Assembly: GCF_028769735.1 (NCBI RefSeq)
Contig: NC_088172.1
Span: 89,734,451 to 89,798,450, forward strand
Source: Zonotrichia leucophrys gambelii
Taxonomy: Eukaryota > Chordata > Aves > Passeriformes > Passerellidae
Length of the DNA stretch: 64,000 nucleotides
Direction of reading: 5' to 3'
In this document: positions 52,101-64,000 of the stretch, one piece after another
Layout of the letters: each line of letters starts with the position of its first letter
Numbering within the stretch: position 1 is the stretch's first letter
Notes under the pieces: model-generated
What the model saw: the letters and a program-made list of their open reading frames with translations, nothing else
Told to the model about the DNA's origin: nothing
Databases searched by the model: none
Program-made: the position numbers and the translations under genes

Positions 52101-55100
52101 AACCTGATTTTAGCTTTAACCATATGGCAGCACAGTGTCAGATTTCTCCCAGCACATACAGCTTCCCACCAAGTGCTTTCCAGGTTCTAAGTGTCTGCAC
52201 TATTTCTTCCTCTCTCGCTTGGATTTTGGGATACAACATGTTTGTTCTTGCAATTTTTTTTCCCCCCAACATTCCACTTCCTTGATCACCAGCACTAGTA
52301 TGATCTTGATTTCCTTAAGCACTTCTCTTTCTCCTCTGGGAAATTTATGTCTCTTTCTGGCATCTGTCCCCTCTTCTCTCTGCACGCTCAGGCGAAGAAT
52401 TCATTTAAAATTTTTCCCCTTAAACAATGCCCTTACTACTTGTGTCAATAAATTACTCTTGCCATTTTTAAGAGGCCCTTCTGTCTCCTTCACTGCCCTC
52501 TTCTTCTGTATGTACTTTAAAAATGTCTTATTTATCTTAACCTCTGCAGTGATCTTCCCCTGTTCAATTCTCCATTTTCACCTTTCTTAACATTTTTTAA
52601 GCCAACTGTGCCATCTACTTTTTATACTCCACTGCTGGACCCCACATTTTATAGAGAATTTTTTAACAAATTAATTAAGTTTCATTATATATATAATTAA
52701 TTATAATTAATTCCACTGAATCATGGAATAATGGAAAAATCACTGTAAGCACCTTTTTTTAGTAGTACCCCTACTAACTTGAGATTAGCTGTGTATGTTT
52801 GTGTTTTCCTATTTGCCATTCTCCCTGTCCTTTTTCATACTTGGTAAAACAAAATTGAGATCATCCATCTATTATTTTTTATAATTTTTAGGGTTAGTGT
52901 TTCTGTTCAGTCGTTAATTGTAAACCTCACTGCATTACAGATGCAGTTATTTCGTGGTTTTTCCATTCAGACCTCAATCTGCCAGTCATTTGAATGATGC
53001 TTCAATGTTTAAAGGATGGAGTGTGATAATAGATCATCTTCTTCTATGCCTCAGATACTGAGAAAGTCTTCTTAAGATTAAAAATTTCCATTTTTTTCTG
53101 TATGCAGTACTAGAAAGAGTAGGACTGATCCCACAGGAAAAACTGAAGATGCAACTGGAGTGAAAAGACCAGTCAGTGATACTGTCTTATTCTCCACATA
53201 AGACAGTCAATAACTTTAAAACTGAATGCTTATGATAATTCACCCTTGTGGACTTACACTTTCAAAGGAAGTATATCCAAGGGAGCAGAGAGGGGCAGGA
53301 AAAAACTGATCTGTCCAAGGTTGCTGAGGTCTGGCACCATGACGTGAGTCTGTGGAGTGCCAGTACAGTGACCCAGCCTTTCAACTGGGGCAGTAAAGGA
53401 CAAGTTTCTGCAGCCAGTTTTTCAGTTCTCTCCTCGGTTAAGCTTGCCACTTCTCCCTGTATGCCACGCAAACATCTCTGGCTGTGTTCCCCAAGTGCAC
53501 CTAGATGATTTGGGTTTGCACATGACCCTGTAGTATTCCCCAAAGCCAATGTCACCTGCCTGCCAAGCCTTTAAGAACAAAGTTACTCCGTGTGAGATCC
53601 TGGTGACATACTTTTGCAGATTTAATTTTAATTTTGAGTGTTTCCCTAGAAAGTCCTGCTGCAGCAGGCAAACATTCACACATTACCTTCTACGACATCA
53701 AATGGATTTTCTTCAAAGACCTAGATTTGGTAGGTAGTTATCTTTTGCCTTACTTCACAGACTCATCCTACCTTCTACTCTGATTCACTTTTAAAACTGT
53801 GATATATTTCTCAGCTTAGAGGAGGTACAAATGATTGAGAGACTTAGATCCTGAATTAAGGCAGAGCAGGTTAAAATGCTTTTCTCAAGCTTTTTCAAAT
53901 TTTCCAAATTGCTTGTGAAATACCATCATGCTGTGTAACAGCTTCACTAGTTAGCTCTGATGGCAGTGGAATCCATGGGCATTTTGTCAAGGTTTTAAGT
54001 GTAGCAGTCCTCTCACAGAAAGATTTATATATGTTCAATCCCTTTATTTACATTAAGGGCATCCAGAATAAACACACATGGCTTTGCCCTTTACATTTGA
54101 AGAAAACAGGACAATTTTATAGTGTAATTTTAGCTAGGCTGGGTTTCAGCTAGGCTTGGTTTCGGCCTGGCCCTTCCCTGATGTCTTCCAGCCATGAATC
54201 CCTCTGTAACGTAACATCTCTCATGCTGCAGCTCTTGGGTCCAACCCAAGGCTTGGACATGGAGTGATGCCTCACCAGGCAACAAGCAGCTGCTATTCTC
54301 AAAAGCTATACCAGGCATCTCAAAGCACTGTGGAGAAGAAAAGGCCAATAATAGTTTATCCATGAGAATTTTTCTTCAGTCTCTACCTCATTGTCTAAAG
54401 GAGATTTCTCATATGTGTCTGATCAGGTATAAAAAATTTCAGAATTCATTCAGGTCATTGCTGATAGAGTTTAGGCACCCACCCTGATCTGAAAGGACTG
54501 CTCCTATCTTGTTTATAAAAAGTTGGTTGTCTGGTTATTTTCTTTGTTTTGTTTGTTTGGTTGGTTGATTGGTTTTTTGTTTGTCTGGTCGTTTTTTTTT
54601 TATTTTAGTCTCCTGACAGTAACAAGGGAAATTTACCCCCTTTGTCCTGTGCATCCTGTCCTAGAACTTTTTTAACATCCCTTCAATTTCCATATGGTTG
54701 AAGAGATGCCAAAATTGAATTCAATCTCTCAGAAACCTTTTTTATCCTCTTTTTTTTTTTTTAGCTGCTCTGTATTTTCCCCCTTCCCATTTTCCCCTCC
54801 TCCACATTAGGCACTAGGTGATTGTAGAGCAAACTTCATGATGGGCATCCAGAGGCTCATTTTACATAAAATATATAATAATTCCCACACCCAAGAGATT
54901 TTTAAAAAATATTAGACAAATACAAATCTACAAAGAGCTTGTTTTCCTTCCACAAAATAGAATTATTTACCTCTTCAATTTGCAATCAGCTGGCTGTTGT
55001 GACTATGCAGCTAAGCTGGAAGTAGCTGTAGTTGCTATTTTGTTGGAATAATATCAAATTTCCTTCTATGCTTTGCATAGCTGTCACCCAGTGATCTGAT

Positions 55101-57575
55101 AGGTCCATGATTTATTGACCTACTAAAAGCACTTTCACTGACTTGTCATAATAAACTTTACTTAAGACAGTAAAACATAGAAAATCAACCAGCAGTTTAA
55201 ACAGAGATGCCATACAAATGCTTTCAAATTTAGTTAAGCTCTGGTGCAAATCCTGGAAATGAAGACCCCGACATAGTTTTCTAGGAGTTGTCATGCTAGA
55301 ATCTGTTGTGTTAAGTAGCAGGAATTATAAATACAAATGCCTTGAGGTATGAAGCGCTGACAAGAAGCTTGGCTCTGTCTCAAAGCCTCATCAATTTTGA
55401 GGGTCTTGTTGAGACCACGAAGCTGAACCCAGCTGCAGCAACCACAATAGATTTGAGTTGAAAAAAGCTGCTGGAACATTGCCTCGTACAAGCTGGTCTT
55501 GTATGACACATCCTGACTTGTGTCAATGTGACTTTTTGGTTTAGGACCTGCTTTTGTAAAACCAGGGAAAGTGGCAATGACTGCAATAGAGACCATCAGC
55601 CAGACCTTACATCAGTGTTACTATTCTCTGCTTGAAGATGAGTACCTTCAGCTATTTGGCTGGATTAATTTGTGGTCTAGTCAGCCGGGTTGTGTAGTAA
55701 GAAATAGTTCATTTAATCTGAAAGAGACATCAGTGATGACCAAGAGGAATTCTCTTTCTAGTTGAATGCACATATTTTTCCAGGATCTCTGAGTTCAGAT
55801 GGGAAGATCCACATTTGTTCCAGCTCTCTTCAGGGTCAGAGTCCTGTGCAGCAGTGACAGGGATTCACAGCATCACCCCACAGCAGCTGTTCAGTGATAG
55901 CTCTTTCCCATCATGTGATGTGGGCTGCACTGATCATGCAGTGCTGCTTGGCTTTCTCGTCAGCTTTCCTGGAGGTTCACCTGAGCATCACTTGCCAAGC
56001 TGAAGAACTTAGAAGTCCTTGCTTAATGACTCTCTTTTGTTTCTAATTGGTGAGCAGTAAACTGTGTTGAAATTGAAGGTTGTTTCTCTCTAAGAACTAC
56101 TTGCTTTACTAAATCCTCATTACTGTCTTGAAAAATATAAAATAAGGGGATGGCAAGGCATACTCTGTGCTTCTGTCTCACCTTTAGAATTGTGTTCTGT
56201 AATTTTTTTCTTAATAATTTTAGTTTGATCATGCCATAACTGCATTCAAGACTTTGCTTTATGAATATGCAGCTTTATGAATGATCCAGAAGATGCCTAG
56301 GGATTACTTTTTAGTCATAGTAGTTCACAGTTCAACATATGTCAGGTTTACAGACCCTTTCATGTTATCTGATCCATGGAATCCCATGGAGATTTCCTGA
56401 GACACTTTAAAACTGGTGAGGAAATACTACAAGGAAAGTATGCAGGTAACAAATCAGGGATCCACAAATACTTTTGTCATCATGAGACTGCTTGAGGCTG
56501 GACGTACATGTGTAAAACACTGGTGATGAAAAAATGACAGATGAGTAGTCACTAGGCTGGAAATCTCAGGAAATACTAAGTTCAGTTTTCTCTGCCAGGA
56601 GGAAGGGGTGTTAAGATCAAATGGTTTCCGTAAGAGGAAAAAGAAGAATGCAGCTAAAGTGTATTTGCTCTCTGCCATATGCAAGTTCATAATGTAGCAT
56701 CAATATTTTTTTTGTATCTGCAGCTCTTTTATAGAAGATAAATAGGAAATAAATGATCTGCTGGAAGTATGTTTGCAGTATTTTTGATTAGGGAGCTACA
56801 AACCCAACTAGTCATTCATGGTTAAGTTTTGTAAGACTGTCATTCTCCTTCATAATTTACAGGCAATAATGATCAACCACCTCTTGCAAAGGGATGCTAT
56901 GGCTACAACCAATTTGCAACCCTGAATGAAATTAATGACATTTCTGGCTACTTCTGGCATTCTGGACAGATGTCCAAACAGATGCTGGGGAGAAGGTGAA
57001 AGGGATAAGTGTGTGCAAAGCCTGATGGTAGGAAATACTACCCATGATCTGCTAAAACACATTTTCTCCTTCAATCCGGCATGCACACACAGTGTAATGT
57101 ATCCTTGGAAGGTGAGCTCTGTGTGCTGCTGGTGTGCACCTTCCTCAGGCAGCCTGTTTGGCAGCCAAAGCTCCTGTATTCCCTCTGGACGGAAAGAGCT
57201 TCCCTGGAGATGGCAAAGGGCTCAACACCCACAGTTAGATACCCAGAGTTAGGTGGTGCAGGTCTCTGACCTGGTAATCCACTTCAAACATCTATCCCAA
57301 TATTAAATATTAAAAATTCTCCATCCAAAAACTTAGATCTTAATTAAGGAGGGTCATCAGAAAAACTCCTTTTGCCTGCTCTTATCTTGTCTCTCTTCAT
57401 TCAGTCTCTTCACAGGGCTCGGGGTCAGCAGCAATGTTTTTGTAAGAAAGGCATAATTTCATTCTGGGCATGGAGCCAAATTAATGGGAAATCTAAAATT
57501 CCCACCTGGGAACTTCCTGTATTGAGATTCTTGTGCTTCAGGCTTTCCATGGGCAGGTCATGTGCTGACTTCTGC
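46151..57575. other. Long unassigned noncoding stretch
   Basis: More than 11 kb with no recognisable gene, RNA gene or transposon. The 151-codon frame at 52135-52590 overlaps other open frames and shows no domain. A T/GTTT-rich low-complexity run occurs at 54543-54605. An AT-palindromic stretch of repeated AATTAATTA lies at 52670-52715. Confidence 0.45.
54543..54605. repeat. GTTT/GGTT low-complexity run
   Basis: Degenerate GTTT and GGTT units followed by a T run. Low complexity only. Confidence 0.65.
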
Positions 57576-57721
57576 GGGAAGGGAAGGGAAGGGAAGGGAA
57601 GGGAAGGGAAGGGAAGGGAAGGGAAGGGAAGGGAAGGGAAGGGAAGGGAAGGGAAGGGAAGGGAAGGGAAGGGAAGGGAAGGGAAGGGAAGGGAAGGGAA
57701 GGGAAGGGAAGGGAAGGGGAA
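57576..57721. repeat. GGGAA pentanucleotide microsatellite, about 29 units
   Basis: An uninterrupted GGGAA array ending GGGGAAAAG. It is the reverse complement of the TTCCC unit of the 9-kb minisatellite, but much purer and without AGAAC blocks. That suggests it is younger, or still at an early expansion stage. Long repeat-encoded frames over it, on both strands, are artefacts. Confidence 0.95.
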
Positions 57722-60700
57722 AAGATGGGATGATGAACATTTTATCAATTTTTATACCAAATAACTGGAGGCTTTATTTGATTTTTGAAAATGCCTTAAA
57801 TTCACTTTTGGTTAACAAGAAATAATTTTCAGATGGGTAAACACCACAGTCAGTTTTAACATCCAGGCTTTTTTGTGCCCTAAATTCAGGTGGAAAGGTA
57901 AAATATAACTCACAAGTTCTCTTACCTGGGCAATTGTAATCTTATTGTTTGATTTAGTGTCATACATCACACTGGTACTTCTATTGTGGGAGGAAGAAAA
58001 AAAGAAAGCCGAGCAGCTTAAATTAAAAAAAATATTACTAGAAAGATTACATTTTTCTCTTTGTGGGTGAAAATTAGCTTACCTGTACATGGTCAGAGGG
58101 ACAATCAGGTAAAATCTTGTCCATCAGACCAAAGATTTTCACATGGTACTGGCTTGTTTGCCAGGGTTTCCAGATCTTACACTGTTCTGCTCCTTGTTTG
58201 TAAAACTGTGTTTGGTGAAACTGTAATTGTCATATGCTGCTAGAGAGGGGGATGTTCATTCATTTCCTTCCTTTCTTGGTTTTCATAGTAGAAGGATACT
58301 TGATTTTATAAAATGTAATTGCATTGACTGCTCTTGTTACCAGGATTGATTGTATTGATTTGAGTTGCATGTTGTTATGTTTTCACACTCTTTATTTGAA
58401 ATATAGTTTTGCTTTTGTATTTTTTCCCCTGCATTTTGAGATTATTTACAGTACATTTTGAGTTAAGGTTCTTCTGCATTTGATTTATCAACCACTAAAA
58501 TTGCTGTGAAATGCTGTCAAAAGTGTTCCGACTACGTGACAGTAACCACTAGAACCGATTGCTGTTGACCTCAGTCATGTCAACCATCATAACCTTCCCT
58601 CAGGTTAGAAAGTTGAAGCTGGGAAATACATTTCAGCTTCTTATTCCTGTGTGTCACGTCCTTATTGCAATCCATTTCAATTGTTCATTAGGGAATTGGG
58701 ATAGCTGAGAATACCACAGTGAATAAATAATAGCAACTAGATGTCTGTAGAGAATGATGCTGGTAGCAAAATGCAGGGGATGTGCCACTAAGCCCTAGAG
58801 GTGAAGGAAATTATGAAGATTTCATTTTAGATGTGGTAGTGATGCATACGTTATTTGTGGAAGTGTGTATTTACTTGAATACCATAAGAAGTGCGTGTGA
58901 GGGTAGAGGCTGACATTTTTCATACTTTGACACTTAGGTACTTAACCCTGTATATAGGTATGTGAAAGGAGGTAGTATGATTTTAACACCTGATGAATAG
59001 TAAAATTATTGAAATCTGGGACTACTTGTTATCTCTGAAAATTAGGCTACTTCTATTTAGCTGCTCAAACATTGTTTTGAAAATAATTTTCAAAGACCTT
59101 TTAGAGAATGAGTAAATGCCATGGCCTCTTTAAAAAAACCTTTGCCTGAAGTGTCTGCTTTTTAGATACTTAGGTGGAATTGGAAAAATTATGCACATGG
59201 TTGTAACTTTTATTCAGGTCAGTGGGAGAATTACCACTTATTTCTGTGGGAGCTGGATTCAGCTGACGAATGCATAAAACCTGTCTTTGAAATTGGACTT
59301 AAATCTTAAAGTCACAATGTCTCTTTCTTTGTGAACAGGGCTGATGCTGGATTTCAGGAACATTTACCCGATTCCTCACAAAGAGATTATATAAAGCCAT
59401 TTATGTGGTTCTTCAGCAAAATTAAAATGCTTTAGCAACAATAATTGAGAAATTCGCTTTTGTATAGTTTCTGCTTTTCTTTCGTACTGTTTTTCACCTT
59501 TTCTTCCACTTTGTATTCTGTGACATTTGGAACTCCTTCTCTAAGTTGATGTGTTTGCAAAGACTTTGAGAAGAGATGTGAAATGCCTCAGAAGGAGATG
59601 CTAATAGCTTCAAAGACCAGATTAGAGGACATATACATACCGTCTGTGTCGTATTAGGTCTCAAGTAAAGTCTTGTTTAAAGTAAAATACCAACTGTCTT
59701 TTGAAATGCCATCATTCCCTAAAGTCCTGTTACAGAGCCCTAAATCTCAAATACAGTATCTCTACATCTACAGGCAAAGGACAAAGGGTCAAAGACATAG
59801 TTTCTCCTTATTTAAGATTCCTCTTTCATTTTATTACAGGACCCTGGGGTAGACTCTCTCTTCAAGTCCAGTCTTCACCAATCACATGCTAATAACTCCA
59901 GCTGAAAGAGGGCTCTACCCTAATGTCATTATACTCCCAAGCAATGATTGATTGTGTTATAGTATGTTTTTGAAACCTAATTACTGTCTCAGTTTGTATT
60001 TGAGCTCATTAATCTTCTAGCCTGTAAATAAGTAAAATTGACTAAATAACTGAATTTCTTTAATGATGGGTTCAAGTTATCTTTATACCTACTGTTTCTA
60101 TTAACCTTTTTCTTGCCAGAAGTGTTTTTTTGGTTTGTTGGGGTTTTTTTGGTTTTTTAGGGTCCTATGAGAAGTATTTTAGGGTCCTAAAAGAAGTTCT
60201 GCCTACAGCTCCAGTCTTGCAAAAATAAAAATTATCTGGGGAAGCTGGTAGGAAGGTGTACATATAAAGCCAGCAGTATATTTCTCTTAAGACTTAGATA
60301 AAAGATGAGAGGAATTATTCAGAAACCTGTTTATTCAATTTATTTCTGTATTGAAAGCACTGGCCTTCGAACTGAACAGCAGTCTCTAACCTGGACACCT
60401 CCGTGGTGCTGGATGCCTGTAGCTGTGACTGAATAAGAGGGACCAGCAGCAAGACCCCAGCAGCTTGTTTGAGTATCCATGCCTAGACTTGAGTCTAGGA
60501 CCATGCGTTCTTCAAAAAAGCATCAAGTCCTTAAGGCTGTATCGCCTTGTACATTTGGAGTGGCTCCTCAGTGTGGCTTTTGGATGGACGCTTTCTTTGA
60601 GAGTTCAACCTTTTTTATGTTTGAACCTAATTACTTGAGAGGCCAGTGCTCTCTGCAGTCCTTTTTTTTTGCAAGGGCCTCATCTACTATATCCTTGCCA

Positions 60701-61080
60701 CTGCTGACAAATAAATGAAGGCTCTGGCAATATCCAGACTAAGCTTGTGAAACAAATTTCCAGGAAGAACAAGCATGACCACTAGCTTCAGCACAAGCAG
60801 AAACATATGGCAACTTCATCTCCTTGTTTTGGTTCCCTCTAGTAAACTGATTTAATCTACAAATGCACATACCTATTTAAATTTTCTTCCTCCATGCCAG
60901 TCAGGAAGCAAGGAAATGGTGATGGATTATTTTCATTTATTGGGAAACATTTAGATAGCCTGGACAATGGGGACTTTATAAGCACCCAGGTGGAGAGGAC
61001 ACCCTGAGTGCTTGTCATGCTTGCCAGATGTGTTAGCTGTGACTCCGAGCCCTGAAGAGAGACTTCAATTTGATCTGTGT
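57722..61080. other. Unassigned noncoding DNA
   Basis: No gene or named transposon. Phrases such as TTAGATACTTAGGTGGAATT (about 59162) and CAGTGGGAG with GTGGGAGCTGGATTCAG (59220-59262) recall old amniote interspersed repeats but are too degraded to name. A 22-bp tandem duplication is listed separately. Confidence 0.4.
60155..60198. repeat. 22-bp tandem duplication
   Basis: Two head-to-tail copies share TTTTAGGGTCCTA and AGAAGT, at 60155 and 60177, with small differences in the middle. Confidence 0.75.
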
Positions 61081-61083
61081 CTT

Positions 61084-61190
61084 GCCAAAGCACTTAAGCA
61101 CATGTTTATCTCTAGATATATGAATAGTCCCTTGACAATGCCCATGTGCTTAAAGTTCGGCATGCATTTAAGTGCTTTACTGGAGCAGGC
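61084..61190. mobile_element. Palindromic fossil repeat (MITE-like)
   Basis: A roughly 100-bp imperfect palindrome. TTAAGCACATG (61094-61104) is the exact inverse of CATGTGCTTAA (61143-61153), and AAAGCACTTA (61087-61096) is the inverse of TAAGTGCTTT (61169-61178). The wording (AAAGCACTTAAGCAC ... AGTGCTTTACTGG) matches an abundant palindromic repeat of archosaurs and turtles that I recognise from memory but cannot name securely. It is probably a nonautonomous DNA transposon. It encodes nothing. Confidence 0.6.
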
Positions 61191-62224
61191 TCCTGAGTCT
61201 TTCTGGGGATAATTAAGTCATGCCAAAAGCTATTTTACTGCCACATTTTTTTTCTGGTTCACAGGATGAGAAAATCCATTTTCATCAAAATATCAAGTGG
61301 ATCATTTTTAACCTGATTATTTGTTAAAGGATTCGTGTCATTAAAAAGAACTTCTTCGCTCCTTCCTTCCATTCAATGGTGCCTATGTTTTTAATACCTC
61401 CTCTTCTATTACTTAGCAGTAGGTATGCTGTAATTGAGCCAAACTCTGCTTATATACCTGGCAGTGTTAATGATGACCTTTGGCCACTCCTTCAGTATTG
61501 AACCTCTCTACAGTAGGACCAGATGGTGCTTTCACTTCCAAGAGTGCAACATTACTGAGGTTATGCAGGTGCAAGTGTGTTTCTGGACAGGTTTCCTGTG
61601 TAGGGGAGTGGTGCAGTGGGATTGGTAGAGAAAATGAAAAAACAAATCGGAGGGAGAAAATGGCCTTAGGAGGATAAATGTAAGAGAAGCCAACTCAGAA
61701 AATGGAAAATGTTTTTTGAGCAGTTGGTATTATGCGGCAGAGACTAAGTGGTTACAGCCATAAAGCTCCTCTGTGCTGTACATAGGAGCTTGTACACCTT
61801 TATGGTTTGTGGGCAATGGAGTTTGATTCTTCATTGCTTAGCAATGTAAGAATCAAAAAAAAAAAACCTCAGCAAGTCAGTATGGCCATGAATGTAATAA
61901 CTTAGAATTTTCTATGCAACTCCAGTGAAGGGAAGGATTAAGGGGAGGAACGGGGAAAAACTTGGGTCAAGAACCTGAAAAGGAGAATTGGTCCATCCTT
62001 GGACTGAGCAACCTGCTTTTCCAGAGATGTGGCCCAAGGTGTTAGAATCAATGTCCAAAGCCTGAAGTGAGGTGAAAGGAGAAGGGGGGCAGTCTGTCTG
62101 ACTGCATCCTCGGCGTCTCCCAGGTTGGGATGGTTCAGCCTCCAGTCTCCTGATAAAAACAGGCATGTTCCGCTTCATTTCCTGTTTTGGAAAATGTGGG
62201 TTGAATGCTAAAAGGGTAATTGCA

Positions 62225-62430
62225 CATTGTTTTTAAAAATTTGTTTGATAATTCATCATATTGTAATTAAACTAATTAGAACACTATTCATTTCCAACCG
62301 CCTTAATTAGGCCTCAACTTGGCAGGGGGCCCGTGAGACCAAAATGTTGCAATTTGTTAAGCAATCGAAAGACTTTGATAGCAAATGACTGTATTCAGCT
62401 ACATTTTAGTTAATAAGATTTATATATTAA
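62225..62430. promoter_or_regulatory. Candidate conserved noncoding element with homeodomain-type cores
   Basis: An AT-rich block containing GTAATTAAACTAATTAG, CCTTAATTAGGC and AGTTAATAAG, that is, at least three TAATTA/TTAATTA cores within about 180 bp. They surround an unusual GC-rich insert (GGCAGGGGGCCCGTGAGACC). It has no tandem structure, so it does not look like a microsatellite. Such composition is typical of developmental enhancers conserved across vertebrates. Conservation itself cannot be seen from one sequence. Confidence 0.3.
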
Positions 62431-63089
62431 TCTAGTTATACTTTGTACTCAGAATCTGGCAGGGCTTGCAGGTCTTCTGATCCCCCTACGAAATTCCTGA
62501 AGTCTGAGTTAAAATAACTGGAAAATTTTCCCTATCTAACAGACCCTCCTGATTTTTGCACTGTAGCAGGCATTTGTGAGACAGAAATTATTTAAAAAAA
62601 TATTTTTAATTTTTTTTGTTCTATTTTTTCCCTTCTTCCAATCGAGTAAGCAGCTTTTAAAGTGAAATAGCAAGTTTGCAGAGCAGATGCAAGCTGGGTC
62701 AGTAGGCTGGGAGGGTGTTCGTGTGTCCGGCTCTCTGGGTTTGCTTTTGGGGGCGCTGTTGGATCAGGCTGCACTTTGTCAGTTGCACAGCACTGGAGAT
62801 TCCCTTTGTACCCTTTTTGGACTTCTGGCCCTTGTCATATCACTGTGACAAATGCTTGGCAAGGGCATGAGCTGGCACCCCAAACTCATATGAGGTGTGG
62901 AGGACTTCTGTGGTGGTTGGTTCATCAGTGGTGAATTTCCCTGCGTGCTCTCTTTGACAGCATAATGAAGTGATAATTACCTAAATGAATAAATGTTGAT
63001 GGCTGAGATAAATATTCACATTCCCTTAATCTATTTTCCTCTGAAATTGCTAAAGGAAATTTGGCTTTAATGGGAGGTATATGTCAATT

Positions 63090-63107
63090 TTTACAAATTA
63101 TTGTAAA
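63090..63107. repeat. Perfect short palindrome TTTACAA-ATTA-TTGTAAA
   Basis: Seven-base perfect arms around a 4-base spacer. It may be a paired forkhead-like site or a chance AT palindrome. Confidence 0.6.
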
Positions 63108-64000
63108 TCTGTTTAGAGAGAACTTAGATGAGTCAGTCTCTGTTTCAGCAGTAAAAGTTATTGATGTATGAAGGCATAAGATGAACCAAAAAAATTAAAC
63201 AAGATACTGTAATAATTATTTTTCTCAGTGTCACTACCTTATGCAACATCTGGTTTGTTTCTGTTCATTCCACATCCTGCAGATGTTGCTGAACACATGA
63301 AAAACACTGATGAGAGAATATTTTAGCCAAGAAGCAATTTCAGTGAATATTATAAAAGGGTATCCTCTTAATTCTCCAGAAGTTGAGTAAGTAGAGAATT
63401 CTAGTTTCATTGCTAGTAAAGATCAGATCAATAAGTAAATGGGCCAGGGGCCCTCTAAAAGTGTCAGGAATAATCTGTTGTGGATGCAATAGAAAAGTAT
63501 CTGGAAACAGTATGAAGTAATAAATCCAGATGGAGTCCTATTCTGACACCCTTCCTGGGCCTTACTCCTCAAATAGTCTTACTGACATAGAGGCTTGTGT
63601 TCAAGCTGCTGATGTGGAATTTCCTTAATTGTCCATCTCTAGTTCACACGGCAGAGGAAAAAGAAAATTAGGAAATGCAAAAAGCTACATGCAAACAATT
63701 TTCCCACTGTGTTTCTGGGTTGTGTAGCTTACTGATGGGCCATGTTTGAAATTCTGGATGTCCATTGACATGGCCAGCATCAGTGCCAGTCTGGCAGGCA
63801 GAGGGTTGTCTGGACAGCAGGGCACAGGACAGTGTACAGGATGGCTGAGGGACCCAGTCTTTTCTTGCTGTAGAGTGAGGAAGGTCAGCCTGTTTTTTGC
63901 TTTGCCTTTACCGCAGCAAATTTCTTTGCTGAAGCTGTCCTTAGCTCTTAAATAGTCCTAAAATGGCTGCTGACTGGTTTTCCATCCTGTTTCACCTGTT

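Larger units (their letters stand above)
61191..64000. other. Unassigned noncoding DNA to the window end
   Basis: No gene recognised. The part at 62225-62430 and a palindrome near 63.1 kb are listed separately. GC-richer short patches at 61.98-62.15 kb and 62.66-62.78 kb carry no recognisable element. Confidence 0.45.

Noticed and set aside
52135..52590. 151-codon plus-strand frame
   Set aside because: Pyrimidine-rich stretch open in two frames; composition explains the hydrophobic product.
57372..57825. Frames of 60-130 codons around 57.4-57.8 kb on both strands
   Set aside because: Their length comes from the GGGAA microsatellite; the flanking parts have no protein character.
58920..59265. 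Possible ancient interspersed repeat (AGGTACTTA and CAGTGGGAG phrases)
   Set aside because: Too degraded to define ends or family by eye.

Overview
The window looks like a gene-poor stretch of bird chromosome, most likely from a songbird (passerine). Three things point there: 3' fragments of CR1 LINEs, the dominant avian retrotransposon; two copies of a short LTR family that I know from passerine genomes; and a longer LTR of a type widespread in birds. Base composition is AT-rich vertebrate intergenic or intronic DNA. I see no bacterial-style gene organisation, operons, ribosome binding sites, CRISPR array, tRNA or rRNA gene. No open reading frame outside simple repeats resembles a known protein. 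The window is best read as a gene desert or the inside of a very large intron.

Layout. 1-4.1 kb: a solo LTR with a perfect 6-bp target duplication (295-663), unassigned DNA, then a sense CR1 tail (about 3545-4117). 4.1-9.3 kb: unassigned DNA with small tandem repeats. 9.27-10.55 kb: a 1.3-kb polypyrimidine minisatellite built from TTCCC and CCCCT units, with three embedded blocks of a 10-base TTCCCAGAAC unit that repeats the STAT/GAS core TTCNNNGAA about 24 times. 10.9-12.9 kb: a mobile-element cluster (CR1, a second solo LTR of the first family with its own perfect 6-bp duplication, and an antisense CR1). 12.9-32.7 kb: mostly unassigned DNA, with microsatellites and one weak exon candidate (24891-24955). 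32762-34128: a complete 1.37-kb solo LTR with a perfect 5-bp target duplication. 34.1-45 kb: unassigned, including a short open frame that would encode a membrane helix (36669-36860). 45.0-46.15 kb: two adjacent LTR-like elements on the minus strand, each with a TATA box and a polyadenylation signal. 46-57.6 kb: unassigned. 57.58-57.72 kb: a clean GGGAA microsatellite, the same unit as the 9-kb array in the opposite orientation. 61.09-61.18 kb: a palindromic fossil repeat. 62.2-62.4 kb: an AT-rich block with clustered TAATTA cores that may be a conserved noncoding element.

No gene set can be shown to work together. What the sequence supports is a record of transposon insertions (at least three solo LTRs with intact target duplications) and of simple-repeat expansion. 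The regulatory ideas (STAT-like motif array, homeodomain-site cluster, minus-strand LTR promoters) are inferences that need comparison with other bird genomes and with expression or chromatin data.
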